In this document: piece after piece, positions 8,793 through 18,050 of the stretch
Numbering within the stretch: the first letter of the stretch is position 1
Layout: every line of letters begins with the position of its first letter
NCBI GenBank assembly: GCA_963763325.1
Contig: CAVXOL010000023.1
Location: forward strand, 496,001 to 560,000
Reading direction: 5' to 3'
From: JBBECJ01 sp963763325
GTDB lineage: Bacteria; Chloroflexota; Chloroflexia; Thermomicrobiales; CFX8
Length of the DNA stretch: 64,000 bases
Translations under genes and position numbers: made by a program
The notes under the pieces: generated by a model
The model's input: the letters and a program-made list of their open reading frames with translations, nothing else
The model's database searches: none
What the model was told of the DNA's origin: nothing

Positions 8793-9245
8793 CTAGTCCG
8801 GGATGCCGGCAGCGTCAGTGACCTGGACCGTCATCGCGTCGAGCGACTCGCCCCCAGCCTCAGGCAACAGCTCGGCGGTGTAGGCTTCCGGGGCAGATGT
8901 CGTGAATTCAATCGAGATCTCGTCACCTGCAGGGATCATCGTTTCGGTCACGAGCGGATCAATTCGGAGCATATACACTTCGTCGTCGTGGTTTGTCACC
9001 CGCAGGACAGTCGGTCGCTCTTCCGTGAGCTCGATCTCGTCCTCAGTCAACTCACTATCTTCGATCTCAATTGCGACCTCTTCGATGTCCTCTTCGAGTC
9101 CGGCAGCCGCCGTCGGCGAGCCGATCACGTCGCCTTCAATCTGGTCGGCGACCTCATCGGCCTCGTCGTCCTGACAGGCGGCCACGAGCAGTACGGCGCA
9201 GAACACAATCACCAACGATCGCATGAAAGAGAAACGTATTCGCAA
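8793..9245 (-). CDS. lipoprotein with cupredoxin-like domain
   Basis: About 150 residues. The signal peptide ends in the lipobox LLVAACQDD. A very acidic linker follows, then a beta-rich domain (about residues 75-150) with LRVTNHDDEVYMLRI that looks like an EfeO/cupredoxin-type fold; convincing copper ligands are not seen. The start was chosen from the ribosome binding site: CGGAGG lies six bases before a TTG at 9245, giving the signal sequence MRIRFSFMRSLVIVFC. The ATG at 9224 has no such site. Function unknown. Confidence 0.65.
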   Translation of the reverse strand: MRIRFSFMRSLVIVFCAVLLVAACQDDEADEVADQIEGDVIGSPTAAAGLEEDIEEVAIEIEDSELTEDEIELTEERPTVLRVTNHDDEVYMLRIDPLVTETMIPAGDEISIEFTTSAPEAYTAELLPEAGGESLDAMTVQVTDAAGIPD

Positions 9246-9450
9246 ATGAGTCCTCCGAATTTCATCACGCTCTGTCGTCACTATGCTGGTACTACTCGTC
9301 GTCGCAGTCCGTCACACAGCAGGACGAGGCCCCATGCGGCACAGGTGCATGATGCGTGCCGACGACCTGTCGGAGGTCCAGCGTGGGATTGGAGGGGTAT
9401 AGGCGTATACTCGTGTCAGGGTAACGAAACCTGGATGAAGGGAGTGACGC

Positions 9451-9663
9451 ATGTCACTACCAGTGCCGATACTGCATGCTGGTGGCTTCTCGTGGGACGA
9501 GGCGCTCGTGCTGGTTGTCGCCATCCTTGCCGTTCCCGCTATCTCGTTCTTCACGGGCCGCCTTGGCAAGCGGCAGCAACGCCAGCCAGGCGGTGAGCGC
9601 CGTCGTCGAACGTCCGAGCCTGCTGACGACGATATCGCTGCCGACGCCAACACCGTCGAGTAA
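9451..9663 (+). CDS. small single-helix membrane protein, unknown function
   Basis: 70 residues: a hydrophobic helix (ALVLVVAILAVPAISFF) then a basic stretch (GRLGKRQQRQPGGERRRR) and an acidic tail. The ATG is preceded by GAAGGGAGTGACGC, a good ribosome binding site. The topology should put the tail in the cytoplasm. No family recognised. Confidence 0.55.
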   Translation: MSLPVPILHAGGFSWDEALVLVVAILAVPAISFFTGRLGKRQQRQPGGERRRRTSEPADDDIAADANTVE

Positions 9664-9789
9664 CTCTCCCGGTCAACCGACCCTGTCCAGACATCAACGG
9701 TTGCCTGTTCGGCAGTGAGGGGAGATACTCTGCCGGCAATTGAGCATGTACACGACCAGACACGCAGGGGTACAGGGGAGGTCATTCGG

Positions 9790-11508
9790 ATGTCGACTCA
9801 ACAGGGTAGCCGAACGCGAGTTCGACGGCGGGCGGCCGACGCGGTTGTCGATGCGTTGCGGGCCGAAGGCGTCGAAGTCGTCTTCGGACTGGTAGGATCG
9901 CACGTCATCTCGGTCTACGATGCGATGGCCGACGCGCCGGAGATCAAGCACATCACCGTCAAGCACGAAACGACCGCCAGCGGGATGGCCGATGCCTACG
10001 GACGGCTGACCGGCAAGCCGGGCGTCGTCCTCGTGACAGCCGGACCCGGCGCGACGAACTCGCTGACCGGCGTTGCTCAGGCCTACATGTCCGCATCGCC
10101 GATGGTTCATATCAGCGGCGCAGTCCCGACTGATGCCCCATACGAGTCATTTCACGGCGTCGACAAGCCAGACTTTCTCGTTCGGATGTTCGCCGAAGTG
10201 ACCAAATGGAGCGTCGCCGTCGAGCGAGTCGAGGACATCCCGGCAGTGCTCTCACGCGCCTTTGCAATCGCTACCAGCGGCCGGCCGGGACCAGTCCATG
10301 TTGAGATTCCGCAGGACATCATTGTGGCCGCTGAAACCGAGATGGATGCCTACGAACGAACCAGTATCGAGCCGGTGCAACTCGATGCGGCAAGCCTCGC
10401 ATCACTGACGATGCTGGTGGCAGGGAGCACGAAGCCGGTTATCTGGGCCGGAAAGGGAGTCAGGGCGACATCATCCGACGCCGAACTCGCGGAACTCGCC
10501 GAACTGCTCGAAGCTCCTGTCATCCAGGCTGGTGATGCCGCCGGAGCGCTGCCGGATACCCACCCGCTCTCGACCGGCCAACTCTCGCTTTACGAACGAA
10601 CACCACTCCAACGCGAGTTGGCGGATGAGGCTGACCTGATCCTGGTAGTCGGTGAGCGCGGAGGAACCGGCCACGCTGACGCGCTCTTCGACGTCGCCGC
10701 TGGGACGCCAGTGGCCGGGATCTGGCTCGGCAACGAGGGTGAGAACGCTGATCCTCGCTCGGCTGGTGGAGCCGTCGCGGACATTCGTGCGGGACTGAAC
10801 CAGCTTCTCGAGGCCTGCGGAAACCAGCAGCGAGAGCGGAACCCGGTCCTGCGCGCACGCATCGTACGGGGGCGAGACGGGTTGCGCCAGCACATCATGG
10901 ATGGCGTCATGCACGAATGGGGCGGCACGAGCCCGATGCACTACGGCGCGGCAATCAGCGCGCTCGCCGAACTCGTCGACGAGGACACGATCTGCCTTGG
11001 GGATATCGGCAGCCACAACCAGTGGTCACGGATGGTCGTTCAGACAATGAACCGGAACACCTTTACGCCGGAAGGCTACTGGGGTGCGATGGGCTTTGGA
11101 CTCCCGGCGGCGATGGCCGCCAAGATCGCCGCGCCCGACAAGAAGGTCATCAGCGTCACCGGCGACGGTTGCTTTCTGATGGCCAGTAGCGACTTCGCGA
11201 CGGCTGTCGAGTACGGCCTCAACCCAGTCATCGTTATCTTGAACGATCGTCAGTACGGGATGATCGTCGGCATGCAGCAGGGCGCGTACGGGCGCGCCTA
11301 CCAGACTGAGCTCAACGGGCCTGATTTCGTGGCCTTTGCCCGTTCGTTCGGAGCCGACGGCGTCCGCGTCGACAGACCCGAACAGATGCGCGCTGCACTC
11401 GAACAGGGCTTCGCCAGCGACACGATCTTCGTCATCGACGCGACCTGCACCCACGAGCTCCCGCACTACGACATGGGCGGTGCGTGGGCGGAGATGGGGG
11501 ATGCCTGA
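9790..11508 (+). CDS. thiamine-diphosphate-dependent enzyme, acetolactate-synthase-like
   Basis: 572 residues with the three ThDP domains: N-terminal PYR domain with the cofactor-activating Glu at about 60 (KHETTASGMADAYG), a central domain (about 200-330), and the C-terminal PP domain with the metal-binding motif starting SVTGDGCFLMASSDF at about 455 and ending VILNDRQYG. It resembles the acetolactate synthase large subunit, benzoylformate decarboxylase and related lyases; the exact reaction is not clear. No ilvN or ilvC lies nearby, which argues against a standard branched-chain operon. The start at 9790 has GGGGAGG upstream; the open frame begins at 9715. A DMT transporter follows after 24 bases. 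Confidence 0.88.
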   Translation: MSTQQGSRTRVRRRAADAVVDALRAEGVEVVFGLVGSHVISVYDAMADAPEIKHITVKHETTASGMADAYGRLTGKPGVVLVTAGPGATNSLTGVAQAYMSASPMVHISGAVPTDAPYESFHGVDKPDFLVRMFAEVTKWSVAVERVEDIPAVLSRAFAIATSGRPGPVHVEIPQDIIVAAETEMDAYERTSIEPVQLDAASLASLTMLVAGSTKPVIWAGKGVRATSSDAELAELAELLEAPVIQAGDAAGALPDTHPLSTGQLSLYERTPLQRELADEADLILVVGERGGTGHADALFDVAAGTPVAGIWLGNEGENADPRSAGGAVADIRAGLNQLLEACGNQQRERNPVLRARIVRGRDGLRQHIMDGVMHEWGGTSPMHYGAAISALAELVDEDTICLGDIGSHNQWSRMVVQTMNRNTFTPEGYWGAMGFGLPAAMAAKIAAPDKKVISVTGDGCFLMASSDFATAVEYGLNPVIVILNDRQYGMIVGMQQGAYGRAYQTELNGPDFVAFARSFGADGVRVDRPEQMRAALEQGFASDTIFVIDATCTHELPHYDMGGAWAEMGDA

Positions 11509-11532
11509 GGCGCGCCACACACAGCGTAACCG

Positions 11533-12447
11533 ATGAGAGCCAGCTGGGTCGGCCCGCTCGCGCTGATTACGGCTGCGCTAATCTGGGGATTCGTGCCGAC
11601 TTCAACGCGGCACGTTGTTCAGACGCTGACGCCGGGGAACATTCTGCTGGCACGCTTTCTGGTCGGGGCGCTGGCGGCAGTCGTCCTGATCTGGGGCTTT
11701 CGGGCTCCTATGCCGTCGCGCGAACTCATCCCACGCGCGGTATTCCTCGGGCTGCTTGGACAACTGGGATTCAACGTGCCGCTCGCCTACGGCATCCAGC
11801 ACGTCGAGGCCGGGACAGTCGCGTTGATTTCCGGGATGTCGTCGGTCTTCATTGCCGCGCTTGCAGTTCCGCTGCTTGGCGAACGCTTGCAGGCACGGGT
11901 CGTCATCGGGCTGATGCTGGCGCTGGCCGGAAGTGTCCTCGTGACGGTCATGAGTGGCGGCGAACTGTCACTGACGCGTGACCAGGCAATGGGTAGCCTG
12001 CTGATCCTGCTCTCGGCGATTCTCTGGGCTGTCTATTCAGTCGTCGTCAAGCCCTGGCTCGGAAAGATACCGCCAACCAGTATCCCGATGCTGGGATCGA
12101 TCGCCGGTCTGCCGCTCATGATCCCAATCGGCGCGGCAGGCCTCATGAGCGGCATCGGCGAACTGACGTGGACCGGCTGGCTGGGCGTCGCGCAGTTCAC
12201 GATCACTGCCAGTGTGATCGCGCCGATACTCTGGGCCGTCGGCCTGCAACGTGGTGAGGCATCACGAGCCGGACTCTACCTGTACCTGACACCACTTTTC
12301 GGCGTTATCGTCAGCGCGATCCTGCTCAATGAACCGATCACGCTCGGCACAATCGCAGGCGGTGGGCTGATCGTTGCAGGCGTCGTGCTGGCAACATTGC
12401 CACCGTTTGGCCGTCGCAAGCAATTCGCCACTCGGACGGCAGATTAG
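11533..12447 (+). CDS. EamA/DMT-superfamily transporter
   Basis: 304 residues, almost entirely hydrophobic, with ten predicted helices in two EamA repeats. The second repeat begins near residue 155 (LLILLSAILWAVYSVVVKPW). The first helix WVGPLALITAALIWGFVPT carries the conserved aromatic pair. Members export or import amino acids and other metabolites. It lies 24 bases after the ThDP enzyme gene, so it may move that enzyme's substrate or product. Confidence 0.85.
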   Translation: MRASWVGPLALITAALIWGFVPTSTRHVVQTLTPGNILLARFLVGALAAVVLIWGFRAPMPSRELIPRAVFLGLLGQLGFNVPLAYGIQHVEAGTVALISGMSSVFIAALAVPLLGERLQARVVIGLMLALAGSVLVTVMSGGELSLTRDQAMGSLLILLSAILWAVYSVVVKPWLGKIPPTSIPMLGSIAGLPLMIPIGAAGLMSGIGELTWTGWLGVAQFTITASVIAPILWAVGLQRGEASRAGLYLYLTPLFGVIVSAILLNEPITLGTIAGGGLIVAGVVLATLPPFGRRKQFATRTAD

Positions 12448-12512
12448 CACTGCAACCAGACTTCGGTGTATTATCCGCGACGTTGTCTTCACGAAGGACG
12501 GAGACCCATACG

Positions 12513-12602
12513 GTGATGAGTCTGACACCGGGCGTGCGGGATGAGTCGCGCGACTGGTTTGCCTGGAAGAACACGACAACGCACAACTGCCCGCTGTCCT
12601 GA
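12513..12602 (+). CDS. candidate leader peptide of the MFS gene
   Basis: An upstream reading frame of 29 codons: GTG at 12513 followed at once by an in-frame ATG at 12516, ending at TGA 12600-12602. GGAG at 12500-12503 lies nine bases before the GTG. The peptide contains DWFAWKNTTTHNC. The stop codon falls at the end of the first arm of a perfect hairpin, so ribosomes on this frame would melt that hairpin. The arrangement is like leader peptides of inducible resistance and efflux genes. It is too short to judge by codon use. Confidence 0.5.
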   Translation: MMSLTPGVRDESRDWFAWKNTTTHNCPLS

Positions 12603-12693
12603 GATTCGACGCAGAAGGACAGCGGGAGTGGGCGTCGTGATGCCGTCGGACGATCGTCCGACGCAGGCACCCCCTCCCCACAATTAGTGGGAG
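12590..12693 (+). promoter_or_regulatory. candidate translational attenuator of the MFS gene
   Basis: Three hairpins in a row. H1: CCCGCTGTCCT (12590-12600) with AGGACAGCGGG (12616-12626), 11 bp, perfect. H2: the 18-base palindrome GTCGGACGATCGTCCGAC (12645-12662). H3: CTCCCCAC (12674-12681) with GTGGGAG (12687-12693), one bulged base; this hides the GGGAG ribosome binding site ten bases before the MFS start. GGGAGTGGG (12624-12632, partly in H1) can pair with CCCCCTCCC (12670-12678) at 8 of 9 positions, which would break H3 and free the ribosome binding site. The pairings are visible; the switching is inferred. Confidence 0.5.
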
Positions 12694-12703
12694 CTCGTCA
12701 CCA

Positions 12704-13906
12704 ATGATTGGCACTGAATCGGCCTCGCCGCCGGCTACGGCGACCGTTCCAACCAGCAGCATTCGCCGCTTTTATCTCTTCACTCTGATCACCCGGACCG
12801 AGTTCACGGGTGGCATCTGGATCCTTTACCTGAAGAGCCGCGGCCTGAGCCTGACCGAAATCGGGCTGTCCGAGGCCGCCTTCCACCTCGCTCCGGTCCT
12901 GCTGGAGCTACCGTCGGGGTCGTTTGCCGACCTCGTCGGGCGGCGCTGGTCGCTGGCGATCGGTTCGCTACTTGTCGCGGTCTCGACGGCGGTCATGTTC
13001 ATCGCCGACTCATTGCCGCTGGCGATGTTCGCGCTGTTCCTGAACGGAGCTTCCTATTCGTTCCGATCGGGAGCCGACCAGGCATACCTGTATGACTCGC
13101 TCGGCGACCGGCAGGGAAGCTTCGCCGGGATCCTCGGCAGGCTCTTCGGGGCAACCTACATTGTCGGCGGCGCGACGCTTTGGCTGGGCGCCGCGCTCTC
13201 CGACGTATCGTATGCCTGGCCGTACGGGATCGCGATCGCGCTGGCGCTGGCCGGCACCTGGCTGGCCGCCGGCCTGACCGAGCCGCCGGTCAGTACACGC
13301 GGCGAGCGTCACACGTCGGTCCTGCACCATATCCGCGAAGTCCGAAACGTCCTTCGCGCTCGCCCACATGTTGCAGCGATGCTGCTCTATTCCGGTACGT
13401 TCTGGGCGGCCGGGACAATCGCTTACCTCTATCTCCAGGCAGCCTTCTCTGACCGAGGATTGTCGAACTCGACAGTCGGCCTCATCATCGGCGGCGCGCT
13501 CGTCCTCAACGCGCTCGGCGCAACCTTCGCGGGTCAATTCGAACGTCGCGGTCAGTTCCGCAACCAGCTCGTTGTGCTCGCGTTGTTGACCGGCATCGGC
13601 CTGGTAGCGACGGCTTCAGGTCCGCTCGCAATCGCGACGACCGCCTACCTGCTGTCGAACCTCTTCTCTGGACTGCTCGAACCGCTGATGTTCGCCTGGT
13701 TCAACCGCCAGGTTCCTTCGGGGCAGCGAGCGACACTCCTGTCAGTCGATTCCTGGCTGTTCTCACTGACGATGATTCCGGCGTTCCCGCTCGGCGGCTG
13801 GCTGGCCGAGACCTACGGCTGGGGAGTCCTCCTGATCGTCTGCGGTGGCGCCAAGATCGTATTGACACTGGTTGTGGTGCTGGGGATGCGCGTGTCGAGA
13901 GCGTGA
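12704..13906 (+). CDS. MFS transporter
   Basis: 400 residues with twelve predicted helices. The loop between helices 2 and 3, GSFADLVGRRWSLAIGS, is the MFS motif A (GxxxDxxGRR). The N-terminal text LSLTEIGLSEAAFHLAPVLL is typical of a subgroup often annotated as efflux permeases. The substrate is unknown. The gene is alone on its strand, and a structured leader with its own small reading frame controls access to its ribosome binding site, which suggests induction by a compound that slows ribosomes or by limitation of an amino acid. Confidence 0.85.
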   Translation: MIGTESASPPATATVPTSSIRRFYLFTLITRTEFTGGIWILYLKSRGLSLTEIGLSEAAFHLAPVLLELPSGSFADLVGRRWSLAIGSLLVAVSTAVMFIADSLPLAMFALFLNGASYSFRSGADQAYLYDSLGDRQGSFAGILGRLFGATYIVGGATLWLGAALSDVSYAWPYGIAIALALAGTWLAAGLTEPPVSTRGERHTSVLHHIREVRNVLRARPHVAAMLLYSGTFWAAGTIAYLYLQAAFSDRGLSNSTVGLIIGGALVLNALGATFAGQFERRGQFRNQLVVLALLTGIGLVATASGPLAIATTAYLLSNLFSGLLEPLMFAWFNRQVPSGQRATLLSVDSWLFSLTMIPAFPLGGWLAETYGWGVLLIVCGGAKIVLTLVVVLGMRVSRA

Positions 13907-14275
13907 GGGGCACAGGCATAGATGCGTGCAGCTCTCAGGCATCCTGCTATCCCACGCAGTCAGTTTGCAGTATCGACGCGAGGACGCTATGCTCCGCACT
14001 TCGCGACTGCCGTGTTGTGTGAGCGTGGAGTGAGCCGGCGTAGCAGCCGGCAAACGGCCCCAGGACGAACCCACCGACGACTGGCTTCAGAACCGATACC
14101 GGAGCGGCGTCTCCCGGTCATCGATGCATGATCCAGGCAAGGGGACACGATGGCACAACTCGAGTTCGACTGCTGGATTCCGAGCACGGTTGCCACGTCG
14201 ACGAACAGGAGACACGGGACTGGCTCGCGACCCTGACAATTGAGCGAGACCCATTGGGTCATCCGGACGGCCCAA
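13907..14275. other. intergenic stretch, no gene seen
   Basis: 369 bases between the convergent MFS and solute-binding-protein genes. The open frames crossing it lack ribosome binding sites and recognisable protein text. No strong hairpin with a U-run was found. Confidence 0.6.
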
Positions 14276-15247
14276 TCAGCCCATCAAGCGCTCGAAGTCA
14301 GCGAAGATTTCGTCGACGTCGAGCGCCCGTTCAACGATCCCCTGTGTGTGAATCGTCTCCGCCAGCGCGCCGATCATGGCCCGGTTCGGCGCGACTCCAT
14401 GCGCCTGCCAGTCCGCGCCGAGAATCGTCGCCGTCTCCTCCAGATCCGCCAGCACCCACGGCGACGTATCGGCCAGGTTCAGGCGGCGCTCTTCAGCCTG
14501 CCGGCGCGCCGCTTCGAACGCCTCGAACAGGTTTCGCGCGACCTCGGGATGGCGTTGGAGCAGGTCCGACCTGACGCCGACGATATGATGACCGGGGCAG
14601 TAGCTCACACGCCGCCCGTACTCCTGCTCGACCGTCCGATAGTCCGATACGAGACGGACAATCGGGCTGTCCGTCTCGTAGAACCCACGCGGCGGCCACG
14701 GGATCATCAGCGCGTCGAGCCGGTCAGAGAGTAGCATCTCGACCAGCGACTGCCCGGTTGGAACCGGCGTGACGTGCTCCGGCAGCCCAGCCAGGATCGC
14801 CCGGTGGCCGAACAGCTCGTCGGTCGCCCCGTCGATTGTCCCGACCCACCACGACATCGAATCCAGCGACACGCCAGCGTCCAGCAACGCCAGGCGGCTC
14901 CAGGTATTGCCGGTGTCGGGCCATCCGTTCGTCCCAACCCGCTTGCCCGCCAGGTCCTCAAGCGACGACAGCCCGGAACCGCGCCGTGTGAAGAAGCAGC
15001 GCTGCCGGTAGCCGCGCATCAGAAAGATGGGCAGACCGACGATGGAGTCATCCCCCGCCGCCAGCCGGCGCAGATAACCGGAGAACGACATCTCCCCGGC
15101 CTGCAACGCCGCGTTCTCCGGAAACGTCCCAATCGCCGCTTCACGATCCAGCGTCAGCTCAATCCCATCCGGAACGACATCACCCGCCACCAGTGGCCCG
15201 AGCATGTCGTAGTTGCGCGTCACCAGCCGGATCGACACAGGTGTCAT
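14276..15247 (-). CDS. substrate-binding protein-like, dihydroxyphthalate decarboxylase / NMT1 group
   Basis: 323 residues with the type-2 periplasmic-binding fold: IRLVTRNYDMLGPLVAGDV at the N-terminus, SGLSSLEDLAGKRVGTNGW in the middle and DALMIPWPPRGFY. This text matches the group annotated both as ABC substrate-binding proteins and as 4,5-dihydroxyphthalate decarboxylases. No signal peptide is visible, so a cytoplasmic enzyme is as likely as a transport protein, and no permease or ATPase gene is near. The start at 15247 has GGAGGAGCGAGCG before the ATG. Confidence 0.75.
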   Translation of the reverse strand: MTPVSIRLVTRNYDMLGPLVAGDVVPDGIELTLDREAAIGTFPENAALQAGEMSFSGYLRRLAAGDDSIVGLPIFLMRGYRQRCFFTRRGSGLSSLEDLAGKRVGTNGWPDTGNTWSRLALLDAGVSLDSMSWWVGTIDGATDELFGHRAILAGLPEHVTPVPTGQSLVEMLLSDRLDALMIPWPPRGFYETDSPIVRLVSDYRTVEQEYGRRVSYCPGHHIVGVRSDLLQRHPEVARNLFEAFEAARRQAEERRLNLADTSPWVLADLEETATILGADWQAHGVAPNRAMIGALAETIHTQGIVERALDVDEIFADFERLMG

Positions 15248-15327
15248 CGCTCGCTCCTCCAACCGTCATCAGGTTCGGCTCATCTGGCCATTCTACGGGT
15301 ATTGAGTGATACAGCGCCTTTGCCAAC

Positions 15328-15462
15328 TCACTCCGTGACGTTCGGGCTGGACGTCACCGAGAGCAACTTCCGCACCATTCCGATGCCCCGGCCGTCAGGC
15401 GGTTCGCGGAGGAACTCCAGCCCGAGACTCGTGAGCCAGTCAGCTTCAACGATGATTTGCAC
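15328..15462 (-). CDS. possible 44-residue protein, unknown
   Basis: A GTG at 15462 has GGAGG seven bases upstream and opens a 44-residue frame beginning MQIIVEADWLTSLGLEF and ending SSPNVTE. Composition is protein-like, but no family is recognised. It could be a small gene or the remains of a larger one. It lies in the otherwise empty region upstream of the solute-binding-protein-like gene. Confidence 0.3.
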   Translation of the reverse strand: MQIIVEADWLTSLGLEFLREPPDGRGIGMVRKLLSVTSSPNVTE

Positions 15463-15918
15463 CTCCACACCTCCACGTGGTTTGGCTCGGCCAGCCAGTT
15501 GATTGCGCGCGCAAGATCATAGACGGTGCATTGGCTCGGCGCGGGCCGTGGTCGAGTCAAGCAGGTGATGCGTTCAAGCCGCAACAGTGTGGTCAGCTGC
15601 CGGAGGTCATGGAAGGAAGTCGCTGCGGCCCATCACCGACTTCCCCTGTTTTCAGGTAATAGCCGCAGCATCGCGTCCCGTTTCTGGGAGACGGAGACGC
15701 CGATTCTGAGACGCAAATATGACGCACGTAGATTGGCGTCATTGTGCGAAAGCCCTTATTGCATATGAACAAGGGCTTTCGCCATTTGAAGTACGGGCGT
15801 TTGTGAGACACAGTAATGCGTCGTCCAACCACCTGCACCGCTATTCAGTCAGGGCACGCTAGCTTCATGATCGGCGTCGCGCCGTCGGGTCGTGCACGAA
15901 GCTCACGAGCCGGCAGCC
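15463..15918. other. intergenic stretch with one strong hairpin
   Basis: About 455 bases with no convincing gene. The only clear structure is the inverted repeat at 15746-15782, listed separately. A tRNA was looked for because such hairpins often follow tRNA genes; none was found. Confidence 0.5.
15746..15782. terminator. 12-bp perfect inverted repeat
   Basis: GCGAAAGCCCTT (15746-15757) and AAGGGCTTTCGC (15771-15782) form a perfect stem with a 13-base AT-rich loop. A U-run is missing on both sides. It lies 136 bases past the stop codon of the frameshifted solute-binding protein gene, so it may end that transcript. Confidence 0.5.
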
Positions 15919-17779
15919 CTACTCGACGCGATACATGTCGTACACGTTGTACGTGTTCATGTAGAGCGGGTTATAGACGAATCCCCTGAGGTTGGAAACC
16001 ATGATCGTGTACCACTTGACCGAGCCGTCGAACGCCGCTGCGGGATCGTCCTCGACCAGGATCTTGTTGATCTCGGCGATGATCGCGTCATACTCCGGGC
16101 CCGAGGACATCGTCGAACTCTCATCCAGCAGCCTGTCGACTTCGGCGTTGGAATAGACGTGCTGGTTGCCGCCAGCCGCGGTCTGACCGGACTGCGAGTG
16201 GAAGTTTGGATGGATCTCGTTCCAGGCGTCATTGTAGTCCGGCCACCAGCCAGAGGTGATGAAGTGCGGCCGTTCTTCACCGGGCGCTTCGCCGTAGCGG
16301 AAGTCGGTCAGCGCCCCTTCCTCCCGCTCAACGATCTCGACCGTGATGCCAAGCTGCTGCAGATTCGCCTGGAAGAGTTGAGCAATCGCCTGTGACTCTG
16401 TATCGCCCGAGTCGATCCAGAACTCCAGCGTCTCGCTGGTGTCGAACGCGGCTTCATCCAGAAGCTGCTGGGCCTTGTCGAGGTCTGTGGTGTAGATGAA
16501 GCCATCTTTCGGGTAGCCCAACGTCGTCGGTGTACAGGGTCCACTCGTTGCCTCGATCAACTGTTCGTAAACGCCGGTGCGGATTTCCTCGTATGGGTAT
16601 GCCCAGGCGAATGCTTGACGCACCTTGGGATCAGGGATCCTGACGATGTTGAATGCCGTCCAGGCGGCGTTCGTCGAATCGTAGACGAGAACCTGGGTCT
16701 TGCCCTCTTCCTGCATCGCGGTGACATCAGCGGCCGTCAGCGTTTGCGTCAGGGCATCCGCGTCCCCGGATTCGACCAGTTGGCGGCGAGTCTGTGACTC
16801 CTCGACGTTGCGGAAGACGATCTCATCGAAGTGCGCGCCGTCCCAGCCGCGATGGTATTCCGGGAAGCGGTCGAGGATGACGTGATCGCCGAGCACATTC
16901 TCCTTGAGCTTGTACGGGCCAGTGCCGACCATGTTCTCGCGGAACCACTCGTGCGCGAAGGGGTCTTCGGCAGTCTTGTTCTCCTCCATCGCCGTCGGCG
17001 AGACGACCAGCGGGCCGTATTGCGAGGCCATCGCGGCCAGGAAGATGTCGGTGCCGTAGGAGAGCTTGAAGACGATGGTGGTTGCGTCCGGCGCGCTGAT
17101 GTCCTCCGGCGTTCTCGACGAAGCGCGTGAGGACAGCGACCGGCCCGAGGCCGAGCTGGTGGAAACGCTGGAACGACTTGACGACCGCTTCAGCATCGCA
17201 CGGCGTGCCGTCGTGGAACGTAATGCCTTCCGAGATCTTGAATGTCCACTCGGTCTGGTCTTCGTTCGACTCCCAGGAGTCGGCCAGCATCGGCTTGTAC
17301 GTGAACGAGTCGCTTCCGTCGAGGATGAGGAGCATCTCGTAGGTGCCGTAATAGAGCGCGGCGGCGTCCGAGTCGTAGGATGACTGCGGATCCATGTCCG
17401 GGATGCTTCCGGTCTGGATGATGGTGAGCGTGCCGCCGTTGATGGGAGTCTCGCCGGTCGCCGCGGTTGCCTGGCCACCAGCGCTGGTCGTCGCGGTCCC
17501 ACCACCGGTCGCGTCGGTGGTCGTCGCGGTCGCGTCAGTGGTCGTGCCGGCCGTCGAGGCTGGCGTATTGGTGCTGGCCGCGTCGTCGTCATCATCGTCA
17601 TCGCCGCCGCCGCAGGCCGCCAGGAAGGCGGTGATGACCGGCAGCGACAGGCCGAGGGCCAAGCCGCGCCGGATGACCTCGCGACGCGAAAGCTGCCGGC
17701 CGGTCTCGTCGAAGAGTAGTTCGTTCTTGCTCTCCAGAAGCGACTTCGGGGAGCGCCTGATCTTCGTGCTGTCCGCCAT
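15919..17779 (-). pseudogene. peptide/nickel-type ABC substrate-binding protein, frameshifted
   Basis: A family 5 solute-binding protein of about 620 residues split over two frames. The first part (17779 to about 17110) has a Tat-like signal with SRREVIRRGLALGLSLPVI, a lipobox FLAACGGG, an Asp run and a Thr/Ala-rich linker, then GGTLTIIQTGSIPDMDPQSS. The second part (about 17105 to 15919) resumes with EDISAPDATTIVFKLSYGTD and runs to the normal C-terminus. One extra G at about 17106-17109 (GCCGGAGG where GCCGAGG is expected) causes the break. The ATG at 17779 has GGAGGAG upstream. It would bind an oligopeptide or similar solute outside the membrane, but no permease genes are near. Decay or a sequencing error are both possible. 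Confidence 0.85.
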
Positions 17780-18050
17780 GGTGACTGCTCCTCCACAGGT
17801 GCACACGGTCGCGGACCATGCGCCACCCACTACCTGTTGTCGTACCGATTACCTGAATGCGTCATACGATAGTCCCAGGCGGCGTGTTTGGCAAGGAAGC
17901 CGAGGCATCTTTCCAACCGTCTGGCTCGGAGGTGTCGCCTCGGGAGTCTCGACAACGGACGCTCTCACTTGAACAACACTCGGAGAGCGGGGGACCGCCG
18001 TACGTTCTCCTGCTCAACCGGCTTGGCGCGCAGTTGTACGGCCAGCGGTA

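Noticed and set aside
12448..12703. T-box or guanidine riboswitch before the MFS gene
   Set aside because: The T-box core (close to AGGGTGGNACCGCG) and the ykkC core are absent; a leader peptide with alternative hairpins fits better.
14128..14574. 148-residue plus-strand frame
   Set aside because: Its second half is antisense to the dihydroxyphthalate-decarboxylase-like gene and the text is Ser/Pro/Arg-rich without a motif.
15600..15850. tRNA gene next to the 12-bp hairpin
   Set aside because: No acceptor-stem pairing or TTCGAAT-like T-loop could be found in either strand.
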